From the NCBI GenBank assembly GCA_037903475.1, contig JBAJFG010000492.1:1116001-1180000 (forward strand): 64,000 nucleotides of DNA. The letters are read 5' to 3'. The DNA comes from Ancylostoma caninum (lineage: Eukaryota; Nematoda; Chromadorea; Rhabditida; Ancylostomatidae). Within the stretch, counting starts at the first letter, position 1. Every line of letters starts with the position of its first letter. The position numbers and the translations under genes were made by a program. Under the pieces are notes generated by a model that was not told the origin of the DNA, did not search any database, and worked only from the letters and a program-made list of their open reading frames with translations. Of this stretch, positions 1 to 11,142 are shown one piece after another.

Positions 1-79
1 GAGTGGGCCGACCGCAGTTTCTGCGCCGTCCTCACTTAGATTATTCTTATTCTGCATTTTTAATGTAATCTAGGATAAC

Positions 80-494
80 TTTGGTGATTCCAGCAGCCCC
101 GAATCCGATGACTCCGGGGATGGGCTGGAGTCGGGTGGGTGGGTAGGGCAGCCCCAGCAGTCTGGACGTCCTTTTTTTTAACGGAATAGATGAGATTAAG
201 AGACATCCTCGAAAGAAGAGGCCGACGCAAAGGGAGGTTCTTGAGCGCCAAGAGCGCATGCTCGCCGATCAGTCGCAGTGTCATCGGGACCTGTCTCGCA
301 CTTTCGCCACCATATGCAACACCTTTGTGCGCACCGCTGCTGCCATGGAGGCAAGGGGAAATTGGCAGCTCTGTCCTCATTGTGGGGGAGCTATCCAAAC
401 CCCCGTCCCACCTCTTTGCGTGTGCAGAGCCCGGTGCGAAGGCGACAGTAACATCGAGCCTTCGGCATTGGGCTCTTCACAGGGTGACTCTTAA
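80..494 (+). pseudogene. Broken ORF, possible Harbinger accessory (Myb-like) gene
   Basis: A coding-like stretch runs from an acidic Ser-rich part (about 80-165, GDSSSPESDDSGDG) across a T-run at 171-179 that shifts the frame, into a basic part (RKKRPTQREVLERQERML, about 196-260) and ends with a cysteine cluster (CPHCGG, then CVCRARC, about 380-440) before a TAA at 492. The composition is that of a nuclear or DNA-binding protein. A Harbinger transposase fragment lies 0.8 kb downstream on the same strand, and Harbinger elements often carry a second Myb/SANT-like gene, so this may be its relic. No family motif is diagnostic. The frameshift at the T-run could also be an intron or a sequencing error. 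Confidence 0.3.
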
Positions 495-504
495 AGATTT
501 TTGA

Positions 505-1318
505 ACTTTGAATCAGAACTTTTGAGTGACAGAACACGGAATTTGAGGACAGGAACTAATTTTGAAGTTCGCAAATCTCTAGTTACACTAAAGTTCCAGT
601 TACCCTATAGCCTTCCTCTGAAGAAGTGACTACGTAGTGTGTGGGTTGTGTGGGTTCATGTATAGGCGAATCATTTTGATTGTTGTTCTGATATACTTAA
701 TACTATTTTTTTTGTTTTTGTTGTTGATTCTTCTGATTTATTGTTTTGTTGATCCTTGTTGTTACATGGTTGTTACTGTTGCGTTTGTCGTTCGGAGGTA
801 TACTTTGGCAGCCTATTGTTGATGTCTGTTAATAATTCATATCTTTACGTTACTCATACATTATTCGTGCTTCTATACTTATTAGTAAAATTTTACTCAC
901 AAAATTAAAATTTTATTCACAAAATTAAAAATTGGCTGCATTTGTGGTTGTAACTGTATTGGTTGATGTCCAACCTACCAGTATATTTACGTCATCGAGA
1001 CGAACGCGGAGCTATGGTCCACGTGGAGTATGGCAGCCTGCGCGGCAGTCTCTCGTGACTGCCACAGTTGACGATGGGGATTTGCCAACGAGGGCCATGA
1101 ATGCCATCCATACCAGTAGCAGTAGCATCGTCGCATCTAGTGACGGTGGATTGTCAGAGATGGGAACACTCGTCGCCAACTTTGGTGTCCGCTGCGACCT
1201 CTCCCACAGTCGATGAGGACCATGTTACTGTCGGCAGCGACGGTGACGCAGGATGTTATACCCAGTGTGGAGGATAGCGCCAACCCTAGCTATTGTCTGA
1301 ACCACTATATGACTTCAG
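505..1318. other. No gene seen; T/G-rich spacer
   Basis: A T-rich stretch (about 640-800) is followed by short AT direct repeats near 890-930 and a neutral stretch to 1318. I see no convincing exon, TIR or RNA gene. It may be intronic or internal DNA of the Harbinger relic whose parts flank it. Confidence 0.4.
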
Positions 1319-1324
1319 ATGCCG

Positions 1325-1635
1325 GTCGTGTTCTTCGTCGGTCCACGTGCTCCGAACATGAATTGCCGAAGAGTGGACGCGTGCGAGGAGCACGACAACG
1401 ACGAGAAATTTCTCAATAAATATCGATTCCACAAGCGCGACATCGACGTCCTCGAACGGATGCTGTCACCGCTACTACCGGACAACGGCTTCGAGCCCTG
1501 GATCATCTCAAAGAGGACACAGGTAAGAATAACAGCCCCTCCCATCTTTCCTCGAGATAGCCTAAAGTTCGTGAAAAGAACTACTTCAGATCTTGGTGGC
1601 AATACGCTACATGTCTACCAACTCGTTTCATCAGC
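1325..1635 (+). pseudogene. PIF/Harbinger transposase, N-terminal two-exon fragment
   Basis: Exon 1 ends at 1522 (CAG then GTAAGA) and encodes LNKYRFHKRDIDVLERMLSP followed by LLPDNGFEPW. Exon 2 starts at 1590 after CTACTTCAG and reads ILVAIRYMSTNSFHQ. Both align with the Harbinger copy at 45-46 kb, where the same exons read FFSKYRFRPMDVQKIVRTLS and VLITLRYLATNSHQ with the intron at the same codon. After about 1635 the homology stops: the helix-turn-helix remainder and the whole DDE domain are missing and unrelated coding sequence follows. The intron is in phase 0 and stays open in the forward frame, so a naive ORF call fuses this piece to the next one. Confidence 0.7.
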
Positions 1636-1639
1636 CGTC

Positions 1640-2233
1640 GCTAGTGCTGCTAGGAACGGCGTGAAAACGATCACAGTTGCCCCATCCCGAGGAGACGCGG
1701 CCTATCAACAAAATAGGATGGAAATCAACGAGATGATCGACCTCGCCAGAAACGCGGCCACGATGATGAAGCAAAATTTGGTCAGTGTGATCCCCATAAT
1801 TGAGGCAGGACAAGAACCATCGCATGGACCCTCAGCGCACCCACGAGCTAACCCGGCAGATCCCTACTCGGTCGCAGTCATGAAGGAATACCTTGGCTCC
1901 CTTCGCGAGTACATACGGGCTGAAATACAGTTGCCGGAGTTCACACCAATAGCAAGTCACCCAACTCGCACTCGCCTCTATTTCAAGGAAAGGAAGGAGA
2001 AAAAGAACGCAGAGGGAAGAATTAAGAGAGGCAGAGTAGGGAAACACCAGCCCCGTCTCAACAATTTCAGTATAGCACCAGTAACCCCACCTCTTGCAAT
2101 GCTACCACAAGCAATGTACACGCAGTGGAATCCGATGATGCCGGTGCACCCAAACCAATTTGTCAACAATTACGGAAACCGTGGAAGAGGCGGCAGTAGT
2201 CGCAGAAGCTCGCGACGTCAATCGCACCACTAA
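1640..2233 (+). CDS. Unidentified ORF with basic RG/RS-rich C-terminus
   Basis: About 195 codons read with coding-like composition: KTITVAPSRGDAAYQQNRME, a long helical stretch (MIDLARNAATMMKQ), a central basic block (KERKEKKNAEGRIKRGR), a Pro/Met/Asn-rich linker, and an RGRGGSSRRSSRRQSHH tail before TAA. The tail suggests RNA or nucleic-acid binding. The first block is loosely like the final part of an SGNH/esterase domain found in some retrotransposon ORF1 proteins; that is a weak inference. Just after the stop lies a G-rich run (2253-2269) followed by TGTAAAGG, an arrangement that resembles a polypurine tract next to an LTR. No start codon can be assigned because the 5' side abuts the Harbinger fragment. 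Confidence 0.35.
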   Translation, partial: ASAARNGVKTITVAPSRGDAAYQQNRMEINEMIDLARNAATMMKQNLVSVIPIIEAGQEPSHGPSAHPRANPADPYSVAVMKEYLGSLREYIRAEIQLPEFTPIASHPTRTRLYFKERKEKKNAEGRIKRGRVGKHQPRLNNFSIAPVTPPLAMLPQAMYTQWNPMMPVHPNQFVNNYGNRGRGGSSRRSSRRQSHH

Positions 2234-2639
2234 GCGCTAGGGGCGCCGCTTCCCCCGGGGGGCGGGATGTAAAGGAAACATGAGTAGAATGAGTAGAGTA
2301 GGAAATGTAGGATCACTAATAGTTTTTTTTTTGACCAACAGTTTCAGCTCTTTTGCCATTTTTGCGGATCATCCATTGTAGATCATTTATTTCCAATACC
2401 TGGCGGGAATTAGGCCGCATGAAAGGCCGACGTTGTCCGATGTAATGGGTTTTTTTTGCGTTGTCTGTTCGGCCCACGCTCAGTGCGTGGCCATTTGCTC
2501 TTGCTCTGTAGTAGGCCACGAGGCCTTGTTTTTTTTTTTTGATAAAAGATTCTCTTCATCGCAGTGGTCTCTCTGGAACCAGGGTGAGGCACCCTGTTAT
2601 ATTTTTTGGGCCCGCCTTTTGCTTTAAGTGCCAGGGACT

Positions 2640-4795
2640 CCGGACACTCTGTGACCTCCCTGCGAAAGCGTTGATTTTCATAAAGGCCCAGACCAGGTCT
2701 TATGTAAACTGTTGGAGGATGAAAGTCAACTGCAGAAGCGTACCTATCATGATGACAGCAATGCTAAGGTTAGACATTGACATGAGGGAAGTGTACTTGC
2801 ATTTGAGATCCATGTCCCACATTGAGGCATCCTATCGCCTTTACAGACTTCCAATGCAATTTTCAACGCATGCTGTCATTTCATTGAAAGCTCACCTTCC
2901 TGGAGAACAACCTGTTTATTTTCAGCATCCTTCGAATGCAAGGCTTCAGCAGAGTGAGCTTATGGCTTACTCCAGTCTTGTTTCCAAAGACGAAAAAGCA
3001 AAAAACCTAACATGGATCGAAGTGGCTGAGCAGTACTGTTTCTGCAAGAAAACCCGCGAATACGTCCCCTTCAAGCAATTGAACAGCCGTCGAATAGCAC
3101 GTATGTGGTCTGTAAGTCCTAAACTACGTGAGCTCTACGCAGTTCGGAAGCTTCTGCATAGTAGGGCAGGTGTAACATCTTTTGAAGCTCTTCGCACATA
3201 CAACGGTACAGTTTATCAAACATTCTTGGAAGCGGCAAAACCTGCTGTGTATATAGAAACCGAGTCTGAGTGGGAAGACTGTTTACTACATGCGTCTAAG
3301 GTAGAAATGCCTTCAGCGATACGACGTCTTTTTGCACAGACTCTACTCTATTGTAAGCCGGCTAATGTTCTCGATCTTTGGCAGAAGTTCAAGGCGGAAA
3401 TGCGGGTGATCCGAGAAGGAGAAGTGGCCAATCTTTTCTAGCTATTCAAAAAATTGTAACTATGAATGGCATGACAATAGAAAGTTCTGGTCTCGAATGA
3501 GTGGCCAAAGAAATGGAAACGAAGACACCGCAGTGTGAGGAAACAAATACTTTGGAATTCATAGAAGAAAAATAGAAGGGCAATCAGATACTGTGATGCC
3601 AGATTTGAGTTCATTGAACGAGAAACAGAGGCTCATAGTTGAAGAAGTTGCTGATGCTGTGAGTAGGCCGACAACTTCTGGCAATCGTTGGTTTTTCGTT
3701 TACGGAAAAGCTGGATGTGGGAAAACGTACACATTCAACATCCTTATAAAAATTCTTGAGAGTATTAAAAAAATCTGTGCTTTCAGTTGCCTCCACCGTT
3801 ATAGCAGCAACTCTTCTTCTCAAAGGTCGTACTGCACATAGCACATTTTGCACACCGTCGTCCGACTTGGGCATTGCTTTGCGCAGTTTCGACGCTATTA
3901 TTTGGGACGAAACATCCCTGCGAAGCAGATATGCGGTGGAATATGTGGAGAAATTGCTCCGAGATATGGCAAGCCCGGTGAATTCTTAGCAACCATTCGG
4001 AGGAGTCAGGATGATATTTGATGGGGACTGGTGCCAGCTACCTCCTGTAGTTCCAGGCGGTTCTGCACAAGAGATCATTAATGAGACACTGAAGAGTAGT
4101 GCTCTATGGTCCCTTCTTAAGAATCATGTTCTTGATGAGAATGTGCGTCTGCAGAAAGGCCAAGAAGCTCACGCTGAATGGCTGAGGGCTGTTGGTGAAA
4201 AAAAAAACTTTCTGAGCGATAGACTGCATATCGAGCTTCCAAAGAGCATGTGTTTGCCAAACAAGAAATGCGTTTTAGATTGGATTATACACCAGATGTG
4301 ATGAATAATGCGAAAAAAATTGGGGCAAATGACTCTCCTCACTGTGCGTAACTGTGATGCAAATGCACTGAATGAACTTGTTCTTAAAAAAATGCCAGGA
4401 GAACTTGTTGAACTCGTAGGCGTTGATACACCAGTAAAAGAAGACGATGGCGTATACGGCATGCCTTGTGATGGGGTTTTTACACCTTCATAGTTATACA
4501 TACACGGTCCTTCATAGTTTCTTAATTCACCCTTCTAGGTTGCCTCCAAACTGCGTCCAGTTTCGGAATTCGAGGGGCGACTTCATGAAAGCATGAGAAA
4601 CATGGCACGTTATTTTCCTTTAGTAGAGGCAGCGTGGATGAAGTCGAGAGGAAGGCGCTACGCCTCACTATTAAGAAACAGTGTTTTTTGTTTTTTTTGT
4701 CGACCAGTTATTAGAGGTTGTCTTATCCTTTGTCGCCCGGACCAGAAGATTGTGATTTGTTCAAAGAAAGGAGGAAAAGAATCGTATTTTGTTCA
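2640..4795 (+). pseudogene. Helitron RepHel remnant (PIF1-like helicase), decayed
   Basis: The first open block (to 3441) carries the Helitron helicase N-terminal signature: HIEASYRLYRLPMQ, HLPGEQPVYFQ, LTWIEVAEQYCFCKK, LHSRAGVTSFEALRTYNG and LRTLF/LFAQTLLYCKPAN equivalents. After a gap come the PIF1-like motor motifs in shifted frames: Walker A GKAGCGKTY (3703-3729, normally GxxGTGKS/T), Walker B IIWDE (about 3896-3910), motif III FDGDWCQLPPVVPGG (4016-4060), and LTVRNCDANALNELVLKKMP (4333-4395) as the counterpart of LTPTNxxVxxLN. A last piece near 4698-4752 (DQLLEVVLSFVARTRR) corresponds to GQLYVALSRVRS. Several frameshifts and stops separate the blocks. The HUH replication-initiator domain is not visible upstream, so the element is 5' truncated. 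Helitrons move by rolling-circle replication; this copy cannot be functional. Confidence 0.85.
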
Positions 4796-6098
4796 AGCGT
4801 TTCTTAATTTCTTCGTCATTATATTTGTACTTAGGCCTGGTTAGTGTTAGAACTCATAGTTTTTTTTTGTTGATTAGTCTTGTCATCATTCTCCCTCTTC
4901 TGAAAGAGCTCTTTTCGTCTTGTTAAGGTTTCGCCATGCGCTTCCATCCACCTTCACTTTCCATTTTAGATTGAACTCAACTACCGCGACAGCTGATACT
5001 TCGCTTTCAACTTGGGCAGCAACTGATGCAGCTGATTAAGATGAAGCACCATCCTCCATTTTCATCACAAGTGCTCCTAAACCTTTGTACTCAATAAAAT
5101 CGTTGAGTCGATACTTCATTCAAAACGGTTATCATATTCGGGTTCAGCGTATCGACATATCTCAGCAGCTATGCCTGCACCGCCCCCCGGGGCAAAATTA
5201 GCGGAAAATCAATAAAAATCCCATGTATCTCGCCAACGCCGTGGATCACCTCCCTTTTCCGAAGCTCAGGCAAACGGCCCAGACAATAACCTGCGCATCT
5301 TCCTCCCCCCTCCCCATGCCTCCTCGTTGCGGTAGGTCTACGGTAGGAAATCGGAAGAAAGTGCCGATTTCAGGTAGGAATCGGAGGTGGCATGCAAAAC
5401 AATGTTGATAGTCGTGATCAGCATACAAAACAACCCCTCTACACAAAATTCTTCTACTCTTTTTGAACTGAGTAATGTTATAGATATATGCAACTGTAAA
5501 ATAGTGTAGCTCAAGCTGAGGAGGTGTTTTTTACACACCCAGATGCAGCGCACAAAAAAAGAGCCACGCTAAACCAATTCTGTCACAATCTTTGGAAAGT
5601 AGCCCGCTAGCGTGCCTTACGGGGCCACTAGTCTTTAATAAGGTAGTACGAACCATAGCGCCCATTCTACACAACAATGCACATGGATAACCTTTCGAAA
5701 ACGTTTAAAAAGCTAAGCAGATATAAGTGAACACCAATATGTACGTGTGTAGCGGCTATGCAGGAGCTAGATCGAGCTAATATTGTTACTTATCACATGA
5801 TATAGGTACGAGAAAAAAATCTCTTATTAGTTGATTTACAATTCTCACGGTGGCATATTATAGGTTGGCGAGAAAGTCCTCTCCGGAATGTTGATTGCTT
5901 TTTGTTTCTAACATAACTTTGTGAAGTGACTTATTCAATCAACTGTATAACCAGCATAGTAACAATGGGCAATGCACCATTTTTTGGGCAAGCCTCTGAC
6001 TCCAGTCTCCGAGAATTACATGTTCAAAGTTCAAGTTCAGTTCAAAGCCGAAGAGATCGACAACTCTCAATACAGCATTAACATTCTTGGAAAACAAT
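4796..6098. other. No gene; one ~100-bp dispersed repeat unit inside
   Basis: Decayed non-coding sequence. One recognisable unit of the ~100-bp repeat family lies at about 5095-5222 (TTCAGCGTAT core, then GGGCAAAATTAGCGG and an AT-rich ATCAATAAAAATC end). Neither a Helitron 3' hairpin plus CTRR end nor an exon could be placed with confidence. Confidence 0.4.
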
Positions 6099-6839
6099 GA
6101 TTCTCATTTGCTACGCCACACAGGTTTTTATATGAGCACCTTTATTGGCCCTACGTTTCGAACAATACGTCGTCTTCAGAGGCCTGGAAGTGGTTCAAGT
6201 TTACGCAAACTTGCAACTTATCCGATCAAACACCTCCTCTCCCAGTGATTTCAACTCGTGTTAGCGAGATCACTGTGAGATCCTCAGTATACGATGACAC
6301 CTACCAGGTGCTCCACGAATCTTGCGGAGATGGTGTTCCGCTCCGATAATAGTGTTTCTTATGACAGACCGCTGTTGGTGAGCTACTGCGGGTCACTGGG
6401 CCGTACTGGTCAGCCGTAAGTGATCTACAGAAATCTTATAGCTCACGTAATGATAGGAAAGGCATAAGGTCACTAGTAATCGCCAAGTGCTCATTCCTGC
6501 TATTCATTTTAGGGGTCCGTTCACAGATCCAGTACGGCCCAGTGACCCGCACTAGCTCACCAACAACGGTCTGTCATAAGAAACACTATTATCGGAGCGG
6601 AACACCATCTCCGCAAGATTCGTGGAGCACCTGGTAGGCGTCATCGTATACTGAGGATCTCACAGTGATCTCGCTAACACGAGTTGGAAGCACTGGGAGA
6701 GGAGGTGTTTGATCGGATAAGTTGCAAGTTTGCGTAAACTTGAACCACTTTCAGTCCTCTGAAGACGACGTATTGTTCGAAACGTAAGGCCAATAAAGGT
6801 GCTCATATAACAACCTATGTGGCGTAGCAGTTGAGAATC
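6099..6839. repeat. 311-bp inverted repeat with Penelope-type tail motif
   Basis: Two arms of 311 bp (6099-6409 and 6529-6839) are near-perfect reverse complements around a 119-bp spacer. Each arm contains CTGAAGA, a short variable stretch, then GAAACGT and AATAAAGG (right arm 6760-6798, plus orientation; mirrored in the left arm). The Penelope-like element at 26 kb has the same order (CTGAAGA, stem, GAAA, then AATAAAG) just after its endonuclease ORF. The likely reading is two Penelope-like 3' tails (pLTR pieces) joined head to head. No endonuclease or reverse-transcriptase ORF is present here. Confidence 0.8.
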
Positions 6840-8284
6840 ACTGTAGAGCCAAAGCATGCCCAGGTTCCAAGATAAGAGAACATGATACTCAATTCTTGGA
6901 AAACTTTTTTTTCGATAAGGGAGCCTCAAGGACGCATATCGAATCATATTCAAAGGAGCCAATGGGAGGAGAATAAGGTATGTGGGCTACGGTGTCCCAG
7001 CTTATACTATGCCATCCTATCAGAAGGGTGTTAAAATTGTATAGGGCAGCGCAGAATTTCCCAGCTTTTTTGTTTTTCTTTAACCACTCTTGCCAATTCC
7101 TACATCTGCCCTACCCATGGGATAGCCATCACTGTCCTGCATAGTCAGCCTTGCTACATGGAGGTGTCCAGAAAGAAGTTGATCATGAAAGCCAATATTT
7201 CCATATTCAAAGTGCATGAGCAGAGTATTGTGGAATATTTAGGGACAGTCTCTCTTGCACTAGTAAAGTTGTTGGTTCCAGTACTCGCCAAGGTGAACCA
7301 CAGCGGCTCGAAATAGGAGATGTGGCGAAAAGTGCCTTTAACAATTTGAGGTATGGTTAGAACATCAGGCTAGGCTTACGCATCCACTGCAGAATAGCTT
7401 ATGAAATGCACTTCAATAATCTCGAGCCCCTCTTACCATCGATTTTTTGGAATAAATATACTTTTCGAAAAATTTCTGAGAGGACTTTCCCAGCAACCTA
7501 ATGAAAGTGTAAAACTATGAATCGCGAAGCATGCCTACGTTGAGCGAAATGTATCGGTCGCCAAAAATGCGAAGCGGCCTTCTCTTTGCAGTCCACGTCC
7601 TACATAGTTGTTGTGGCGTCATCGTTCGCAAGAACAGCAGATTGACATTTGACGAAGAGGTTGTTCATCTGCTGAAAAGAAATGTTATTATGGAAGTGAT
7701 CCTGGAGGAAACAGTATTTTGCAGTTGATTTTGAGCAGCTTGTGGACAACTCTACCATTAGGATGCACTGATGGCTTGAAAATAGGACCGGAATGTAAAA
7801 TTATTGTGAAAAAATAGTTCTTCATGCATGCAGAGAAGTGAAAATTCATTCCCAGGTGAACTGCATACCCTTGGCTTGATGATCGCAACGTACGGTAGCA
7901 GCCAAAAAGATGTGGGGTGGTAGTAAACCTCCTGGAACGGCGAAAAAACGATGAGCAGAAGGACGTGGTGAACTGTCAGCTCTGGTTTGCTACCATCAAC
8001 TAGCTAGGAGCTAAGTGACAACTGCGGTCTTTGAATGATGAGGCTCTTGCAAAACCTTCAAGCCATTAGAGGTTCCGAACCTTCACAGCTGGGATTCTCG
8101 TTGTCCTCGGAGTATGCTGTCATACCTTTGAACCATGAAATCGAGTGCCAACGGGTCTTTATGTGATCATTATACCCCAAGCGACCAGTGAATCTCTTCC
8201 ACGTAACCTAGATTTGATGTGTTAAGCTCGCAAATGTAATTGCGTGCCCATAAAATATGTGGGATTTAATTTGGGAAGGTGTAC
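6840..8284. other. No gene seen
   Basis: Unremarkable AT-leaning sequence with only short random ORFs. No TIR pair, tRNA-like box or splice-bounded exon was found. Confidence 0.35.
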
Positions 8285-8584
8285 GGCTCAGCTGCCAAAA
8301 TCAGTAACCAGGAAATCGGAGTCATCGATGATCTCCTGCGGAAGGTCATGGTGACCGAGACAGTGGGAACATCCATCAGCTGGGTATACCCGAAAATGCG
8401 TCCTCACCGAAAGGGAGTCAGTGCACGCTTGACTGGCTACAACGACGAACTCGAACTGAGAGCAAAAACTCCTCTGGAGGACTTCTTTGCGAAACGATTA
8501 GATCGCCGTCTGCGTCACGAGCGCCGCACACTCTTTCGCTCCCCGAGTCCTCGTCGTTTCATACTGGCAGCAAGTTCAGTGTGA
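8285..8584 (+). CDS. Exon-like ORF, unrecognised protein
   Basis: About 90 codons have strongly coding-like composition in an otherwise poor region: EIGVIDDLLRKVMVTE, GTSISWVYPKMRPHRKG, RLTGYNDELELRAKTPLEDF, FAKRLDRRLRHERRTLFR, ending SPSPRRFILAASSV and TGA at 8582-8584. A CAG at 8309-8311 could be the acceptor, and CGGTAAGC directly after the stop could be a donor if the reading frame is shifted by one near the end. The C-terminus is very basic. I do not recognise a family and cannot find partner exons nearby, so this may be a gene fragment or a decayed copy. Confidence 0.35.
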   Translation, partial: GSAAKISNQEIGVIDDLLRKVMVTETVGTSISWVYPKMRPHRKGVSARLTGYNDELELRAKTPLEDFFAKRLDRRLRHERRTLFRSPSPRRFILAASSV

Positions 8585-9329
8585 CGGTAAGCCCCACAGT
8601 TCGATTTCGAACTGTGAGTTCACCTACAAGTATGATTCCCGTTTCGTCATAGTATTCAAGCATCATACTTGGAAAACCATGTTTGTTCCAATGAAACTTA
8701 CATTACTCTCCCGCAGTTCCTCGTAAGCTGGGAGTTAGCTGCCAGTTAACGTTCATCGTAACTGACAGTTCCAGTAGGTTTACTCCCACCCATGATCAAC
8801 GGCCGTATCGAACAGGAAATCCTTTGCTACAACTCATCTCTGGATTGAGCTATCCAAAAGAAAATTGGATATGCTTTGAAGCTCTATGTGAGCATCTTAA
8901 TCACAGCTCAGCATGGACACAGACTCAATTCTACTTGTACCAATGAGCCAGAATATTATTGCTGCAGTTTCTTTCGCTACTCAAATGGAAGGCGAAATTA
9001 ATTCACCAAATCTATCAAGAAAACCGCGTCATTGTATCTTAGGAATATTGATAGCATCAAATTTTTTAATTGAATGTCAGAACAGGTGCCAGTAGCGGAT
9101 TGCCAGTGATAGGTGCACGGACTGTGTATGTGCCATTTATTCCAGTAATTGTAGTACCCGTGCTGTAGAAGTGCTTCTTGCCTATCTTGTGTACTCCTGC
9201 TCTTTATCTTTTCAATCTCTGATGTTTTGTGTAGTGAATTGCTCCCTCTTGTTAGTTTCTCACGGTTTGAATGTGAGCGAGGGAAATACTCAGAGGTGGC
9301 ATGCCCCGAGGACTTGTATGCGGTCGCCG
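8585..9329. other. No gene seen
   Basis: Contains small inverted segments near 8598-8625 (TTCGATTTCGAA core) and 8730-8765, but no exon, TIR pair or RNA gene that I can support. Confidence 0.35.
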
Positions 9330-10240
9330 TGCATTGACTCACGTGACTAAGCGGCGAGGTTACCCAAGCCTATACCTGATTACATGAGATACGTTCCCCA
9401 CCTGTGTTGCGGCGGCTGCGAGGGGCTAGAGCATAGACATGGGGGTGGTGGGTCGAGGCAGTACAGGGACTCGTATGTAATCGGAGACGCAGAGCGAGAG
9501 GACTCGCGGTGCGCGGCGAGCTCTGATAGTGTTTGGGGAACGTATCTCGTGCAACCCCCTTACCTATATAAGCGGCGCACGCATCATTTCGTAATCTCAG
9601 TTCACTCATTTTTACCATCGCGAGCGGATCAGCATCATCACGGAACCTCATGCAACTCAGTGGCAACTTCGCGAGCGGACGACAATTGGGAGCGAACGAC
9701 GGGCGACGAGGAGAAAAGGAGGATTCTAACGACATTTTCAGTAGGAACGTTTAAGTAAAGTTCTCTAGACGAGCATTTCCACTCTTTGTGCGACTTAACA
9801 GTCGATAACCGGAACCTTCCCGGCATAGGCTGGTAGGTGTAGGAGGGGAACTCTGCAACTTAGTAAGGGCGCGTACTCCAGTAGGTTAGGGTCCGTTCCT
9901 TCGAGGGAGTTTTCGTACTCTACGATGCTCTTTCCTTGGGCCAGCACCGTTTTTATCCTCGAGAAACCCTCTTAGCTCTAGGGCGCTAGTTTATCGTAGT
10001 TAGTAGCATCCTTATCCAAGTCCTCGGGTCCCTTTAGCTTTTAGGCAGTACCATATAAGGGTGTAGTGTGTATATAGCGGTAGCGCACGTGTAGTTCCGT
10101 ACTTGTATGTATAGTCCTAGTTACTCGCATCTACTCCGGTCTTATTTTGTAGCCTCATCAGCCTCTCTATTTCATCACTCTTAAACAAGCGCTTTATCTG
10201 CTTTATAATGAAGCTTATAACTTAACGCGTGTACTAACCT
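9330..10240 (+). promoter_or_regulatory. Promoter-like segment, possibly a solo LTR
   Basis: A GC-richer block holds TATATAAG at 9565-9572 and an initiator-like TCAGTTC with its A at 9599, i.e. about 34 nt downstream, the canonical TATA/Inr spacing. Downstream sequence to about 10240 lacks a long ORF, is T/C-rich, and has further TATA-like boxes (10051, 10071). Long terminal repeats of Gypsy and BEL/Pao elements look like this, and GC content drops at both edges. I could not fix TG...CA ends or a TSD. A host-gene promoter is the alternative. Confidence 0.35.
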
Positions 10241-10832
10241 GTTGTCAGGCCGTAGAAACCTTGCAAACCCTTTTCCATATCCATTATATTTGCATTTGTG
10301 TTTGTCACGTGGGGTTATGAGAAGCTCCGGGCATTTGCAACTTTACCTGTTTCAGAGTAGTGTCTTCTGCCGTTCTAGCTGTTGCCGCGCCAAGCTGTAC
10401 TTGCCGACTATCCCAGCCATACTACGGTTCCTGCGCTCTCTAACAGAGGGAGCTTGCGGCTAGGAAACCGAGACGACTGTGGGCATATCCCAGCGCCACA
10501 GTGGGGTCGCTGCAATCCGGGGCAGTTCCCCTTATCCGGAGTCGGGCAAGTCCCACATGAAAATTGTTGGCGAAGCGGGCCTAACCTGCCCGCTATGGAC
10601 ATGCTATGTGGGTCAACCACAGATATCACAAGATAGGTCACCACTAAACAGCTGCAACCCGTCCACTATAAGCTGACGGGTATCACAAAAATATCCTCTG
10701 TCGAAGCAGTTGTTTTTCCCGACTGAAATTCCATGACTGAAATTCTCTCATCTCACTTTCATTGGATTTGTTGACAGTCCTAATCTTTCACATACCGAGG
10801 AAAACGACAGAACACCAATTTTTTTTAGCAAT
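10241..10832. other. No gene; GC-richer block of unknown origin
   Basis: 10340-10680 has higher GC than its surroundings and looks repeat-derived (several GGGGC/GCCCC segments and a short ACCCGTC...GACGGGT hairpin at 10647-10681), but no family can be named and no ORF is convincing. Confidence 0.3.
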
Positions 10833-10845
10833 TTACCTGCTTGTA

Positions 10846-11129
10846 GGGGCGCGTGTGGTGCAGTGGTAAGAGGCTCGCTGCGCACGCACACGATCGATGG
10901 TTCGATCCCGCCCGAGGCCATTCAAGCCTTCCATCCCTCCGGGGTCGGTAAATTAGTACCAGAGGAGTCTGGGAGGGTGAAGCACTGACTTGGTACATCG
11001 GGTGCCCCCCGCAAGTCATTGTACAGGGCACATACGCATTCAACGCCTCTACGATGCTCAGATGAAGTCGAATGGTGGCGTATGCCTCGTGACGGGATTG
11101 ATTAACGCCGACCACTTTATCCTTTATCC
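10846..11129 (+). mobile_element. tRNA-derived SINE, complete, with 13-bp TSD
   Basis: The 5' end is tRNA-like: A box TGGTGCAGTGGTAAGAGG (10856-10873) and B box GGTTCGATCCC (10898-10908), both internal RNA polymerase III promoter elements. A tRNA-unrelated body follows (TGGTACATCGGGTGCCCCCC) and the tail is TTTATCCTTTATCC. The element is bracketed by a perfect 13-bp direct repeat, TTACCTGCTTGTA, at 10833-10845 and 11130-11142, typical of LINE-mediated insertion. Two further copies are at 18049-18331 (minus) and 23243-23572. SINEs encode no protein and borrow LINE machinery; which LINE serves this family is not shown by the sequence. Confidence 0.9.
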
Positions 11130-11142
11130 TTACCTGCTTGTA

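Noticed and set aside
1319..2233. Single 304-codon protein
   Set aside because: The first part is Harbinger exon 1 with a real donor at 1523, and the frame across 1523-1640 is intron and exon 2 read in the wrong frame. The ORF is a chance fusion of two unrelated pieces.
2253..5196. Inverted CCCCGGGGGGCGG near 2255 and 5182 as transposon ends
   Set aside because: The right copy lies inside a unit of the ~100-bp repeat, and homology does not extend beyond the GC run.
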